A stretch of 41,634 nucleotides of DNA, taken from positions 1 through 41,634 of the forward strand of contig DCIS01000112.1 of the NCBI GenBank assembly GCA_002317475.1, written 5' to 3'. This stretch comes from Prevotellaceae bacterium UBA1720 (lineage in GTDB: Bacteria; Bacteroidota; Bacteroidia; Bacteroidales; Bacteroidaceae). Made by a program: the position numbers and the translations under genes. The notes under the pieces were generated by a model. The model made no database searches and had not been told where the DNA came from. It saw only the letters and a list, made by a program, of their open reading frames with translations. Shown here in pieces: positions 16,632 through 25,292 of this stretch; position 1 is the first letter of the stretch; each line of letters starts with the position of its first letter.

Positions 16632-17807
16632 ATGTTCAAAGTAATACTTCGCGAGTTGCACCGTCTGGCAACGACACCAATATACTGGCTCTGCATGATT
16701 GTAGGCCCTATCCTGTGTGCCGTCTTCTTTACCTCTATGATGGAAGAAGGACTGCCCAAGGATATGCCCATTGGACTTGTCGACGAGGACAACTCGGTTA
16801 CCACTCGTTCGCTAGCTCGCAATCTGGATGCATTCCAGAGTAGTGCGATCGTAGCCAACTACCCTTCTGTTACGGAGGCTCGAAAGGCGATGCAGAGAGG
16901 TGACATCTACGCATTCTACTACATTCCCCGTGGTACCACCCACGAGATGTTGCTACAGCATTCCCCCACTGTCAGTTTTTATATGAACGGACAGTATTTC
17001 GTTGCCAGTTCGCTGACATACAAGGATATGCGCATGATGAGTGAGTTGATGGCAGGTGCTGCTGGACGCAGTGTACTACGTGCAAAGGGTGCCACAGACA
17101 GACAGGCACAACCCTACCTCCAGCCCATTGTCATAGACAGTCATCCCATCCATAATCCTTCGCTGAACTACAGCGTCTATCTGTCCAATGTCATCGTACC
17201 CGGTCTGCTGGGGTTGTTCATACTCTTCGTGACAGTCTATAGTATCGGAACAGAGATAAAGGATGACAGCACGGAAGAACTGCTGCAACTGGCCACAGGA
17301 AAGAAAGGCGAATTGGGTTATCTGAATGATGCGCGAGCACTCTTTGGAAAACTAATCGCGCAAGGAATTATCTTCCATCTCATAGGGTGGACGCTTGTAC
17401 TCTACTTCTATAACGTACTACACTTCCCTTGCTACTGTGGCATCCCCACCATGATGCTTATCATGAGTCTATTTGTAATGGCTTGCCAAGGATTAGGAAC
17501 ATTGATGATTTGTTCTTTGCCGGCCTTACGCATGGGACTGTCATTCGCATCTCTCTGGGGCGTGATCTCATTCAGTATATGTGGTATGTCATTCCCCGTA
17601 ATGGCTATGCCCGCTTGGATGCAGGGACTCTCATTCCTGTTCCCATTACGCCATTATTTCATTCTCTACGTCAATTGCGCCCTCGACGGTTGGCCTCTCC
17701 TGAATGCGGCTCCTTATCTGGCAGCGCTCATGGCATTCGCCTTATTGCCTTTCTTCTTCATCAGAAGGTTTGGAAAGATAATGCGTGAGATAGCCTACGT
17801 AGAGTAA
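16632..17807 (+). CDS. ABC-2-type transporter permease, first of a pair
   Basis: Inner-membrane permease of 391 residues. One transmembrane helix lies near the N-terminus (PIYWLCMIVGPILCAVFFTSM), followed by a large periplasmic domain (DMPIGLVDEDNSVTTRSLARNL and beyond) and five or six C-terminal helices (VIVPGLLGLFILFVTVYSIGTEI onwards). This is the ABC2_membrane_3 (YhhJ/YbhS/YbhR-like) architecture. TEIKDDSTEELLQLA resembles the cytoplasmic coupling loop that in other systems contacts an ATPase. It probably pairs with the next gene as a heterodimer. No ATP-binding subunit is encoded next to it, unlike the E. coli YbhF-YbhS-YbhR set. Confidence 0.9.
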   Translation: MFKVILRELHRLATTPIYWLCMIVGPILCAVFFTSMMEEGLPKDMPIGLVDEDNSVTTRSLARNLDAFQSSAIVANYPSVTEARKAMQRGDIYAFYYIPRGTTHEMLLQHSPTVSFYMNGQYFVASSLTYKDMRMMSELMAGAAGRSVLRAKGATDRQAQPYLQPIVIDSHPIHNPSLNYSVYLSNVIVPGLLGLFILFVTVYSIGTEIKDDSTEELLQLATGKKGELGYLNDARALFGKLIAQGIIFHLIGWTLVLYFYNVLHFPCYCGIPTMMLIMSLFVMACQGLGTLMICSLPALRMGLSFASLWGVISFSICGMSFPVMAMPAWMQGLSFLFPLRHYFILYVNCALDGWPLLNAAPYLAALMAFALLPFFFIRRFGKIMREIAYVE

Positions 17808-17836
17808 ATTCTAAATAACTCTGAACTGAGAATAAA

Positions 17837-19003
17837 ATGATTATAGCTGAAAGTTATGCGAAAGCCATTCGCAGCATATTCAAGGATGGTGGAGCCCTGC
17901 TCTTCTGCATTATCGTACCTATCATCTATCCCGTGCTTTATACCATCATCTACAATGGTGAGGTAGCGCGCGAAGTACCTATCGTGGTGGTAGATGATAG
18001 CCATAGCACTTTGAGCCGTGACTATCTACGACGACTTGACGGGACACCCGATGTCAAGATTGTAGGGCACTGTGCCGACATGACCGAAGCGAAGAACATG
18101 GTGATGCAACGAGATTGTTATGGAATCGTTCGTATCCCCTCTGACTTCCAAGACGGTCTATCCACTGGGCAGCAGGTTCATGTCCAGGCATATTGCGATA
18201 TGAGCGGTATGCTCTACTACAAGGGCATTTTGACAGCAAACACAGAGGTGTCACTGGACATGAATGCGCAAATCAAGGTTTCTGAAGTTGGAGCAAATCC
18301 TATTGCCAACGCCTCCGGAATAGCAGGCGGGACACACGAGCAGAAACTCACTACACAACATCCTATACAGTATGAGTACATCAACCTATACAATCCACAA
18401 GGTGGATTTGCCTCGTTCCTCATTCCTGCTGTACTTATCCTTTGTATACAGCAGACTATGGTTCTGGGCATTGGACTCATATCAGGTACCCGGCGTGAAC
18501 GCAACACACGTGTAACCAGCGGACACAGTACTCTGCTTCAGTTGGTAGGCGTAGCCATGGCATTCTTCACAGTCTATATCCCTATCTGCTTCTTCGAATT
18601 TGGAGTAGTACCACACATGTTTGGTTTACCCCAATTGGGTGATCCTTGGGAGATTGCATTAATAACAGTACCCTTCCTGCTCTCCGTATTTAATTTTGCC
18701 CTTGTTATAGGTAGTATTTCCAGCCGTCGTGAGAATATCATTCTGCTAGCAGTATTTACCACCATTCCAATCTTGTTTATGAGTGGTGTCAGTTGGCCTG
18801 GCAGTGCACTTCCTCCATTCTGGAAATATGTAGGCTACCTGTTCCCGTCAACATTTGGCATCAACGCGTTCATCAAATTGAATAACATGGGGGCTCATTT
18901 TGATAGCATTCATTTTGAGTTCATTGCACTATGGATACAGTACATTGTATATGCACTTATCGCATGGCTGGTTACGACGTTTGTCCACAAAAGAAAAGAT
19001 TGA
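17837..19003 (+). CDS. ABC-2-type transporter permease, second of a pair
   Basis: Permease of 388 residues with the same architecture as its upstream neighbour: an N-terminal helix (GGALLFCIIVPIIYPVLYTIIY), a periplasmic domain beginning VPIVVVDDSHSTLSRDYLRRLDG, and a C-terminal helical bundle (FLIPAVLILCIQQTMVLGIGLISG to the end). The parallel text VPIVVVDDSHSTLSR against MPIGLVDEDNSVTTR in the first permease suggests an old duplication. The loop GTRRERNTRV corresponds to the coupling loop of the first permease. It ends the operon and is followed by a bidirectional hairpin terminator. Substrate unknown. Confidence 0.9.
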   Translation: MIIAESYAKAIRSIFKDGGALLFCIIVPIIYPVLYTIIYNGEVAREVPIVVVDDSHSTLSRDYLRRLDGTPDVKIVGHCADMTEAKNMVMQRDCYGIVRIPSDFQDGLSTGQQVHVQAYCDMSGMLYYKGILTANTEVSLDMNAQIKVSEVGANPIANASGIAGGTHEQKLTTQHPIQYEYINLYNPQGGFASFLIPAVLILCIQQTMVLGIGLISGTRRERNTRVTSGHSTLLQLVGVAMAFFTVYIPICFFEFGVVPHMFGLPQLGDPWEIALITVPFLLSVFNFALVIGSISSRRENIILLAVFTTIPILFMSGVSWPGSALPPFWKYVGYLFPSTFGINAFIKLNNMGAHFDSIHFEFIALWIQYIVYALIAWLVTTFVHKRKD

Positions 19004-19013
19004 AGGCAAAACG

Positions 19014-19053
19014 AAAAAGCGACATACCTCACATTTGGGTGTGTCGCTTTTTT
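19014..19053. terminator. Bidirectional intrinsic terminator
   Basis: AAAAAGCGACATACC (19014-19028) pairs with GGGTGTGTCGCTTTTTT (19037-19053), with only one G-T pair in the stem and an 8-base loop. The T run follows the stem on the plus strand and the A run gives a U tract on the minus strand. It can therefore end both the efflux operon and the convergent rlpA-like gene, whose stop codon is at its right edge. Confidence 0.88.
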
Positions 19054-19567
19054 ATTTCCGACCTTTTGCTACAGTTGTGATCGGCAACAAGATAGGCTCT
19101 ATGCGCATAGTATCTTTGTATGCATAATGTGGCAATGCACTGTTCGACATTCGGAAACCCAAAAAGCTTGGAATCTCGGCCGAAGGCTTTTGATGCTCCA
19201 TGTTCTCATCGTATGGAAAGATTGCAACCTTGGCATGACCAGCTTTTACGATGCCCAAGTCCTTGGCTGCTGCATAACTGAGATCAACGGTAAACCTCTT
19301 GCTGTATGGCCCTCTGTCAGTAACCTTGACAATCACTTCCTTTCCTGTACCAAGATGTTTAATTCTTAATTTTGTGCCAAAACCATATTTCAGATGCGCA
19401 CAGGTATATCCATCTTTGTCGTAACGCTCACCGCTTGCAGTCTTCCTACCATGAAAACTATTTGCATAGTATGATGCTACGCCGACAACAGAGTCCTTCT
19501 GCGATGAAATATCAGTGCAGAAGAATGCTGCCATCCAAAGAATAAATATCTTTTTTCTCATGAACAT
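19052..19567 (-). CDS. RlpA-like double-psi beta-barrel protein (septal-ring lytic transglycosylase family)
   Basis: Exported protein of 171 residues with an N-terminal hydrophobic signal (KKIFILWMAAFFCTDISS). The DPBB domain includes GVASYYANSFHGRKTASGERYD, CAHLKYGFGTKLRI, VKVTDRGPYSKRFTVDLSYAAAKDLG. The acidic and histidine residues linked to RlpA transglycosylase activity appear kept: Glu in SGERY, His in CAHLK, Asp in TDRGP. RlpA cleaves peptidoglycan strands lacking stem peptides and helps daughter-cell separation. The C-terminal SPOR domain of the proteobacterial protein is absent. A Cys near the signal end (FFC) could make it a lipoprotein, but no clear lipobox is seen. ATG 19561 is an alternative start. 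Confidence 0.88.
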   Translation of the reverse strand: MFMRKKIFILWMAAFFCTDISSQKDSVVGVASYYANSFHGRKTASGERYDKDGYTCAHLKYGFGTKLRIKHLGTGKEVIVKVTDRGPYSKRFTVDLSYAAAKDLGIVKAGHAKVAIFPYDENMEHQKPSAEIPSFLGFRMSNSALPHYAYKDTMRIEPILLPITTVAKGRK

Positions 19568-19732
19568 TCAGACTTTTTGTCCATTACCAGTCTCATATTG
19601 ACTTTGGACAATTGGGAGAGTATTCGCATCTATGAAAGACACAAATATCCATATTACGCCCGCAAGTTCGCATTTTTTTTCTACATAGACAAATTTTGCG
19701 ACATTTTTCTCTTTTAAGCACATGCTTTTTTG

Positions 19733-19740
19733 TAACTTTG
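19733..19740 (+). promoter_or_regulatory. Candidate promoter -7 element of the SGNH-SGNH-MBOAT operon
   Basis: TAACTTTG is a perfect match to the Bacteroidetes TAnnTTTG element, 22 bases before the ATG at 19763. The upstream 30 bases are rich in TTTT (19704-19708, 19712-19715), but spacing to a clear -33 element is not ideal. The rest of the 195-base divergent gap (19568-19762) holds no gene I can support. Confidence 0.6.
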
Positions 19741-19762
19741 CATTCAAATTCAAGGGTAATAG

Positions 19763-21415
19763 ATGAAAATCTCAAAAATACTGATATTTATTTTTAGCAT
19801 CTTGGCAGGTCTCGCTGCGATATGTCTGCTGTTTCCCCAACAAGGCATAACCATCGGTGATACCACGCTGGAGTTTCCTTCCTTGCTGCAAGTGTTCGAC
19901 GCAGATCAAAATGAAGAGGAAGAAGACTCTATCACGGTGCTTTCTCCAGAGGAATTACTAGAACAGAGGATGGCTTCCCTCCAAACACAGAAAACCGACG
20001 AGTTCCATCAGTTTGCCATGAATTCTCCACAACGCATCTACATGCCTAATGGAGACGAAACTTATCTGGATAATTTCTTCATGTCGCTTGAAAAGGCTGA
20101 TAGCCAGCATGTCAGGATATTACACCTGGGGGACTCACAGCTGGAATGCGACAGAATCTCATCATCGCTACGCGAACACTATCAAGAAGAGTTTGGAGGA
20201 CATGGCGTAGGACTAGTCCCCGCGCTTCAAACCGTTGCGACATACACGCTTAGTCAATCCATCTATCCAAGCGACAATGTATTGCACAATATTGTATACG
20301 GTCCTGCCGAGACACATGCCTCCCATCGCAGGTATGGCGTCATGGGACAAGTAAACAGAGTGCACGGAGGCACCACCATTCGTCTGAATGCTCGAGACTT
20401 GAGAGACTATCCTCATTGTGGTGGCGTAAAACGCATCACGGTTATGGCACAAGGTTCGGGTGGAATGACTATCAAAGTTAATTCAGAGACATACAACCTT
20501 AACACCACAAACATAAACGACTCCTTTTCTCTGCTTACTGCTACGATTCCCAATGGCGCAAATGCGTTGACTTTGAACGTTCATGGAGAATATGACATCT
20601 ATGGAATACAACTGGACGACGAGAAGGGAGTGGCTTTGGACAATGTGCCAATGAGAGGTTGCTCAGGTACGATCTTCACGAAGATTGACACAAATACTAT
20701 GGCCCCTTTCTTCAAATACGAGAACGTCCGCTTAATCATCATGCAGTATGGGGGAAACTCAGTACCCGTTTGTAACAGCGAGAAGAGCATTTCGTCATAC
20801 ATGACGTCATTACGCAAACAGATTGACCTTTTCCATCGTATAGCACCTGATGCATCGATATTATTTATCGGACCTGCAGATATGGCAACACGCATTGGTG
20901 GAGAAATGAAGACCTACCCAAGTCTACCCCAAGTGGTTGATTCGCTAAGAGAAATGAGTCTTCAGTCTGGAGTGGCTTTTTGGGACATGTATTCTGCAAT
21001 GGGTGGGAAAGGATCTATCGTCAGATGGTATCGGGCAAAACCCCAACTGGCAGGCGGCGACTTCATCCACTTTACCCCTAAAGGAGCCCAAAAGATGGCA
21101 GATATGCTCTATAGCACTCTTCAGCTTTACTATCGTTTCTATCGTTTGCGAAAAGGATTTGAAACAGAGGACGAAATCGAAAATATGCAATTCAACGACG
21201 CAGTTGCACCGATTGAGGGGTCATCTACAATTCTGGTTTCTGAACTTCCACCCCGTCCAAATCAGGATTCCTCCATTAAATCAGAAGAGGCTGTTGCAGA
21301 TGAAACCAACAAGCCCACAATGCCGGCAGAGTCTCCGCAAGTCGAAATACCTGTAGAGAATGGTCAAAATGCCGGAAAAGCAAACAATAATTCCATTATA
21401 GGTGGAGAAGAATAA
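19763..21415 (+). CDS. SGNH/GDSL-type hydrolase or O-acetyltransferase, membrane-anchored
   Basis: Protein of 550 residues with an N-terminal membrane anchor or signal (residues 6-25). It has an SGNH-hydrolase core: block I ILHLGDSQ with nucleophile Ser125, the Asn block YGGNSVP (Asn332), and block V GGDFIHFTPKG with Asp433 and His436. About 100 residues between blocks I and III (roughly 190-290) look like an inserted beta-sandwich, as in carbohydrate esterases. The tail after 470 is Pro/Glu/Ser/Asn-rich and probably disordered. It heads a three-gene operon with a second SGNH protein and an MBOAT acyltransferase. By analogy with PatB/Ape1 or AlgJ/AlgX it may add acetyl groups to, or remove them from, peptidoglycan or a polysaccharide in the periplasm. 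Confidence 0.82.
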   Translation: MKISKILIFIFSILAGLAAICLLFPQQGITIGDTTLEFPSLLQVFDADQNEEEEDSITVLSPEELLEQRMASLQTQKTDEFHQFAMNSPQRIYMPNGDETYLDNFFMSLEKADSQHVRILHLGDSQLECDRISSSLREHYQEEFGGHGVGLVPALQTVATYTLSQSIYPSDNVLHNIVYGPAETHASHRRYGVMGQVNRVHGGTTIRLNARDLRDYPHCGGVKRITVMAQGSGGMTIKVNSETYNLNTTNINDSFSLLTATIPNGANALTLNVHGEYDIYGIQLDDEKGVALDNVPMRGCSGTIFTKIDTNTMAPFFKYENVRLIIMQYGGNSVPVCNSEKSISSYMTSLRKQIDLFHRIAPDASILFIGPADMATRIGGEMKTYPSLPQVVDSLREMSLQSGVAFWDMYSAMGGKGSIVRWYRAKPQLAGGDFIHFTPKGAQKMADMLYSTLQLYYRFYRLRKGFETEDEIENMQFNDAVAPIEGSSTILVSELPPRPNQDSSIKSEEAVADETNKPTMPAESPQVEIPVENGQNAGKANNNSIIGGEE

Positions 21416-21422
21416 GAAAGGA

Positions 21423-22766
21423 ATGCGCTCTCACAGACAAACATACCAATTTGTTACATGTATTATACTTATAGTATTTTGCGTGTTCTGTCATGCTGCC
21501 GTGCAAATAAACGGTTCTGTGGAGAAACTGAACTTCAAAGTTGTTCAAAAATCGGATAGTGCATATTTCAGACAAGAACATACTCAATTGCTCTTTCCTT
21601 CTGGCCATCAATATTTTGACTCACTATACAACAAACTTGAGGGCATAGAGGTTAACGACTCCCAACTACGAATACTTCATATGGGAGGAAGCCATGTGCA
21701 AGCAGGTGTGTTCACGGGAAGAATGAGAGAGAACTTCCAAGTGTTCCACCCTCAAAAACCTGCAGGAGCAGGAATTATTTTTCCTTTTTCCGCCTTGGGC
21801 ACCAATGCACCTAAAGGTTACTCGTTCTCAGCAAACGGTAATTGGGAGAAATGCAAGAACATTGAAACTGCGCCGAAATATGCATTAGGCCTTTCTGGGG
21901 CCACAATTGTCTCAAAGGATAACTCTAGCAGCCTAACCCTGAAATACCCCATTCCTTTCGAACATATTTTGTTGTTTGGAAAGAATATTTCCGATACCGC
22001 ATGGGTATACCCTATATTGATAGTTGATGGGGACACCATCTATCCACCCAAAAGTTCAGAGGAAGCGGCCTACGAGTTTTTGCTTTCTAATCCCACAAAT
22101 GAATGTACTCTTGCGCTCACAGGCGACTCCTGTGGAAGATTTGCATTCCGAGGCATGATTGCTGACCCATATTCCCCCGGGATTACTTATTCCGCATCAG
22201 GCATCAACGGAGCTTCGGTTCCCTCATGGCTGAGATGCCAAAAGCTAGAAGAAGAATTACAACTGGTTGCACCTGACCTCGTGATATTTGGAATAGGTAT
22301 CAATGATGCAAATGTCCTAAACTTCTCTCCTGAACAGTTTAAGGCTAACTATCGTCAACTAATATCACGCATCAGGAATTGCAATCCAAACTGCGCATTA
22401 CTGTTCATTACAAATAATGACTGCTATTTACGAGTAGGAAGAAGAAAAAAAGCATTCAATAAGAATACCTCAAAGGCTGAACAAGCATTCATAGAATTAG
22501 CCACAGAATATAAAGGCGCCGTATGGAACTTATATCAAGTTATGGGTGGATATGGTTCGTCTTCAAAGTGGGTAAAGGCTGGACTCATGAAAAGCGATCA
22601 TGTGCACTTTACAGAACGAGGGTATACCTTATTAGGCGACCTACTCTTCAACTCGATTCTTTCAGATTATATGGCAGAAAAAGAGGCGCCAAAAAATACA
22701 GAAGACATTCGCCCCGACACTACAGACAACACTCCTAGTAGCAATAATCAAGAACTCTCTTTGTGA
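21423..22766 (+). CDS. Second SGNH-type hydrolase/acetyltransferase
   Basis: Exported protein of 447 residues from the ATG at 21423, seven bases after the previous stop; a GTG at 21402 would overlap the previous gene. Signal or anchor: FVTCIILIVFCVFCHA. SGNH blocks are seen as ILHMGGSHVQAG (Ser90; GGS replaces the usual GDS), VIFGIGINDAN (Asn294), and SDHVHFTERG (Asp392/His395). It shares the plan of the preceding gene, with an insert of about 150 residues between blocks I and III that contains the GASVPSW segment. The pair resembles AlgJ/AlgX- or PatB-type periplasmic partners of an MBOAT membrane acyltransferase. Its stop codon overlaps the next start (TGATG), so translation is coupled. Confidence 0.82.
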   Translation: MRSHRQTYQFVTCIILIVFCVFCHAAVQINGSVEKLNFKVVQKSDSAYFRQEHTQLLFPSGHQYFDSLYNKLEGIEVNDSQLRILHMGGSHVQAGVFTGRMRENFQVFHPQKPAGAGIIFPFSALGTNAPKGYSFSANGNWEKCKNIETAPKYALGLSGATIVSKDNSSSLTLKYPIPFEHILLFGKNISDTAWVYPILIVDGDTIYPPKSSEEAAYEFLLSNPTNECTLALTGDSCGRFAFRGMIADPYSPGITYSASGINGASVPSWLRCQKLEEELQLVAPDLVIFGIGINDANVLNFSPEQFKANYRQLISRIRNCNPNCALLFITNNDCYLRVGRRKKAFNKNTSKAEQAFIELATEYKGAVWNLYQVMGGYGSSSKWVKAGLMKSDHVHFTERGYTLLGDLLFNSILSDYMAEKEAPKNTEDIRPDTTDNTPSSNNQELSL

Positions 22767-24634
22767 TGGATATCATTCAAGCACTCACACAATATCTGTT
22801 CGGAGTATTCTCCTTTGATCCGAATAGTCCACTACTGTTTACCCAATTCCACTTTTGGGCATTCTTCGCCATTGTATTCGCTGGATTTGCCTTGACACGC
22901 AATCGCCATTTGCTCCGGAACAGTTACCTATTCTTTGTCAGCCTTCTGTTTTACTACAAGACAAGTGGTTTGTTTGTCGGATTATTGATCTTCGTTACCT
23001 GTAGCGACTATCTTATTGCGCAGGCTATTGACTATTGTTCTGCGAAATGGAAAAGAAGAGCATGGCTGACGTTAAGCGTATGCATTGACCTCAGTATCCT
23101 CTGCTATTTCAAATATGCATACTTTTTCACGGATGTTGTGAATAGTATATTAGGCACTGATTTCCAGGTCTATAACATCATGGCAAGTGCTGGAAACAAT
23201 ATCCTGAGACACAATATATTTAATGTGGACAATATTGTCTTACCTGTTGGTATATCCTTTTTTACATTTCAGGCCATTAGCTACACCTGCGATGTGTATA
23301 AGGGATTGGTTAAACCCGTTCGGAATATCCTTGATTTCGGTTTCTATGTCAGTTTCTTTCCACAACTAGTGGCAGGCCCTATCATAAAAGCATCTGATTT
23401 TATTCCACAACTCTACAGAAAGTACTTCCTTTCAAGACGTATGTTTGGAATAGCCATCTTTTGGATCCTCAACGGATTAGCAAAGAAGATCATCCTCAGT
23501 GACTATCTTGCTGTTAATTTCATCGACCGAGTGTTTGACAATCCTCAACTGTTCTCGGGCTTTGAAAACCTGATGGCCTTATTTACATACTCGCTACAGG
23601 TATATGCCGACTTCTCTGGTTATACTGACATTGCAATTGGATTATCCTTGCTGATGGGCTTTCATCTGCCCGCAAATTTCAACTCCCCCTACAAGGCCCA
23701 GAACTGCGGCAACTTCTGGAAACGCTGGCACATCTCCCTGTCTCGTTGGTTGCAGACATACCTTTACATACCGTTGGGAGGTAATCGCGAAATCACTTTC
23801 GGTACGTATTTCTGGGTCTTCTTGCTTACTGCTATTGCCCTCATCCTTAGTGGCAATCCATGGATTGCATTAGGCGTAGCACTAATAGCTGTGGCTGTAG
23901 TCTATACTGCAATAAGACATCCGGAAAAGCGCAAAAAGATATACGCCAACCTCAACTCAATGATTACCATGCTTTTGGGTGGTCTTTGGCATGGTGCGAG
24001 CCTTAACTTCATAATTTGGGGCGGACTGAACGGAACAGGTATGATCATTTTCAAATTTTGGAGAGACATGAAACCTCTGAACCGAGCCTTAAGTACCTCA
24101 CTCATTACGCTTGTTTTCTATGCTTTCATCCTATATTTGCCGGCGGCCATCTGGAATGTTCTTTTTATCTTTTCTGGCTTCATCTGCGTGAGTGCCTGGA
24201 TACGCTATTTCTACACCTTATGCACATCTAGCAGAGAAAACACTTCCATGGCTTGGTTGAATCGCCCATGGGCAATTATCGTCACCTTTACATTTATCAC
24301 ATTCACCCGTTTGTTTTTCCGCTCTGGTAGCAACCTTGACCCTCAGGTTGCAAATGAAACGGCATGGCATATTGCCTCTACCATGATAAACCAAATGGGA
24401 ACTTCATGGAATGTAAAAATATGGGATGTATGTATAGCCTATCGCAATGTTTACCTGTTATTCCTATTTGGCATGATCATTCATTGGTTGCCAACTAAAA
24501 TTAAGCGTCGCTATCGCATCGCATTCAGCAATATGCCACTTACTATTATGTGCCTGGTGTGCATTTTATCTATCTTTGTTATTTATCAGTTTGTAACAGC
24601 AGAAATGCAACCTTTCATATACTTCCAGTTCTAA
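22766..24634 (+). CDS. MBOAT-family membrane O-acyltransferase (AlgI/PatA-like)
   Basis: Polytopic inner-membrane protein of 622 residues predicted to move acyl (usually acetyl) groups from the cytoplasm to periplasmic acceptors. The MBOAT core is clear: LPVGISFFTFQAISYTCDVYKG, SFFPQLVAGPI, YADFSGYTDIAIGLSLLMGF, the first conserved histidine in WKRWHISLSRWLQTYLYIPLGGN, and the catalytic histidine in MLLGGLWHGASLNFIIWGG. It is longer than AlgI because of an extra hydrophobic loop (about residues 350-395) and additional C-terminal helices. The start is taken as ATG 22766 (TGATG overlap) instead of the in-frame GTG at 22763. It works with the two SGNH proteins upstream, which would deliver the acyl group to sugar hydroxyls. 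Confidence 0.9.
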   Translation: MDIIQALTQYLFGVFSFDPNSPLLFTQFHFWAFFAIVFAGFALTRNRHLLRNSYLFFVSLLFYYKTSGLFVGLLIFVTCSDYLIAQAIDYCSAKWKRRAWLTLSVCIDLSILCYFKYAYFFTDVVNSILGTDFQVYNIMASAGNNILRHNIFNVDNIVLPVGISFFTFQAISYTCDVYKGLVKPVRNILDFGFYVSFFPQLVAGPIIKASDFIPQLYRKYFLSRRMFGIAIFWILNGLAKKIILSDYLAVNFIDRVFDNPQLFSGFENLMALFTYSLQVYADFSGYTDIAIGLSLLMGFHLPANFNSPYKAQNCGNFWKRWHISLSRWLQTYLYIPLGGNREITFGTYFWVFLLTAIALILSGNPWIALGVALIAVAVVYTAIRHPEKRKKIYANLNSMITMLLGGLWHGASLNFIIWGGLNGTGMIIFKFWRDMKPLNRALSTSLITLVFYAFILYLPAAIWNVLFIFSGFICVSAWIRYFYTLCTSSRENTSMAWLNRPWAIIVTFTFITFTRLFFRSGSNLDPQVANETAWHIASTMINQMGTSWNVKIWDVCIAYRNVYLLFLFGMIIHWLPTKIKRRYRIAFSNMPLTIMCLVCILSIFVIYQFVTAEMQPFIYFQF

Positions 24635-24663
24635 CATAAAGTTTTCTTCCTGCAGAATTGTAT

Positions 24664-24713
24664 CAACCCTCTTGCAGAACTATGATGAATAAATGAAAAC
24701 AAGAAAAGGGTTG
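24664..24713 (+). terminator. Weak hairpin after the MBOAT gene
   Basis: CAACCCT at 24664-24670 pairs with AGGGTTG at 24707-24713, with an inner CTTG/CAAG helix. No U run follows on the plus strand, so this is at best a weak terminator for the SGNH-MBOAT operon. The remainder of 24635-24743 shows nothing else. Confidence 0.3.
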
Positions 24714-24743
24714 AGCAAAAGTGCAAAACAAGAATTTGACTAA

Positions 24744-24780
24744 ACAAAAAAAATCGTCTCCGTTCAAGTGAACGAAGACG
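24744..24780 (-). terminator. Intrinsic terminator of the ribosomal protein operon
   Basis: On the minus strand, the hairpin formed by 24780-24755 has arms CGTCTTCGTTC and GAACGGAGACG with a 4-base loop and a 2-base internal mismatch. It is followed by a run of eight T within 24754-24747. It lies 30 bases beyond the rplQ stop codon and closes the long S10-spc-alpha transcript. Confidence 0.85.
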
Positions 24781-24810
24781 AGTATTTATTGCAATATAGA
24801 ATTTGTCGGA

Positions 24811-25287
24811 TTACTCAGCAGCGATCTCAGTAGCCTCTACTGCAGCCTCAGCAACGGGTGCCTCTGCGGTAGCCTTCTTTGAAGAACGACGAGTACGCTT
24901 AGCCTTCTTAGCAGTCTTAGCCATGTTCTCATCAAAGTCAACGAGCTCAATGAAGCACATAGGTGCATTATCATTAGCACGGAAACCAGTCTTGATGATA
25001 CGAGTGTAACCACCGGGACGATCAGCTACCTTCTCAGAGATAACTTTGAACAACTCGGTTACAGCATACTTATCCTGCAAGTAGCTGAAGCATACACGAC
25101 GAGAGTTGGTAGTGTCCTGTTTTGACTTTGTAATCAGAGGCTCTACATACTTCTTCAATGCCTTAGCCTTGGGTACGGTCGTAGTGATTCTTTTGTGCAT
25201 AATCAAACTAACTGCCATATTACTGAGCATGGCAGCACGATGAGATGCAGTACGACCGAGATGGTTAAATTTTTTATTATGTCTCAT
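24811..25287 (-). CDS. rplQ: 50S ribosomal protein L17 with alanine-rich tail
   Basis: Large-subunit protein L17 lining the polypeptide exit tunnel region. The core MRHNKKFNHLGRTASHRAAMLSNMA is unmistakable. It has 158 residues against about 127 in E. coli; the extra part is a basic then Ala/Glu-rich C-terminal tail (KKAKRTRRSSKKATAEAPVAEAAVE), common in Bacteroidetes. It is the last gene of the cluster, five bases after rpoA. Confidence 0.97.
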   Translation of the reverse strand: MRHNKKFNHLGRTASHRAAMLSNMAVSLIMHKRITTTVPKAKALKKYVEPLITKSKQDTTNSRRVCFSYLQDKYAVTELFKVISEKVADRPGGYTRIIKTGFRANDNAPMCFIELVDFDENMAKTAKKAKRTRRSSKKATAEAPVAEAAVEATEIAAE

Positions 25288-25292
25288 TTTGT

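Noticed and set aside
24635..24743. A small gene or RNA in the gap after the MBOAT gene
   Set aside because: No frame with a plausible start or product and no conserved structure beyond a weak hairpin.
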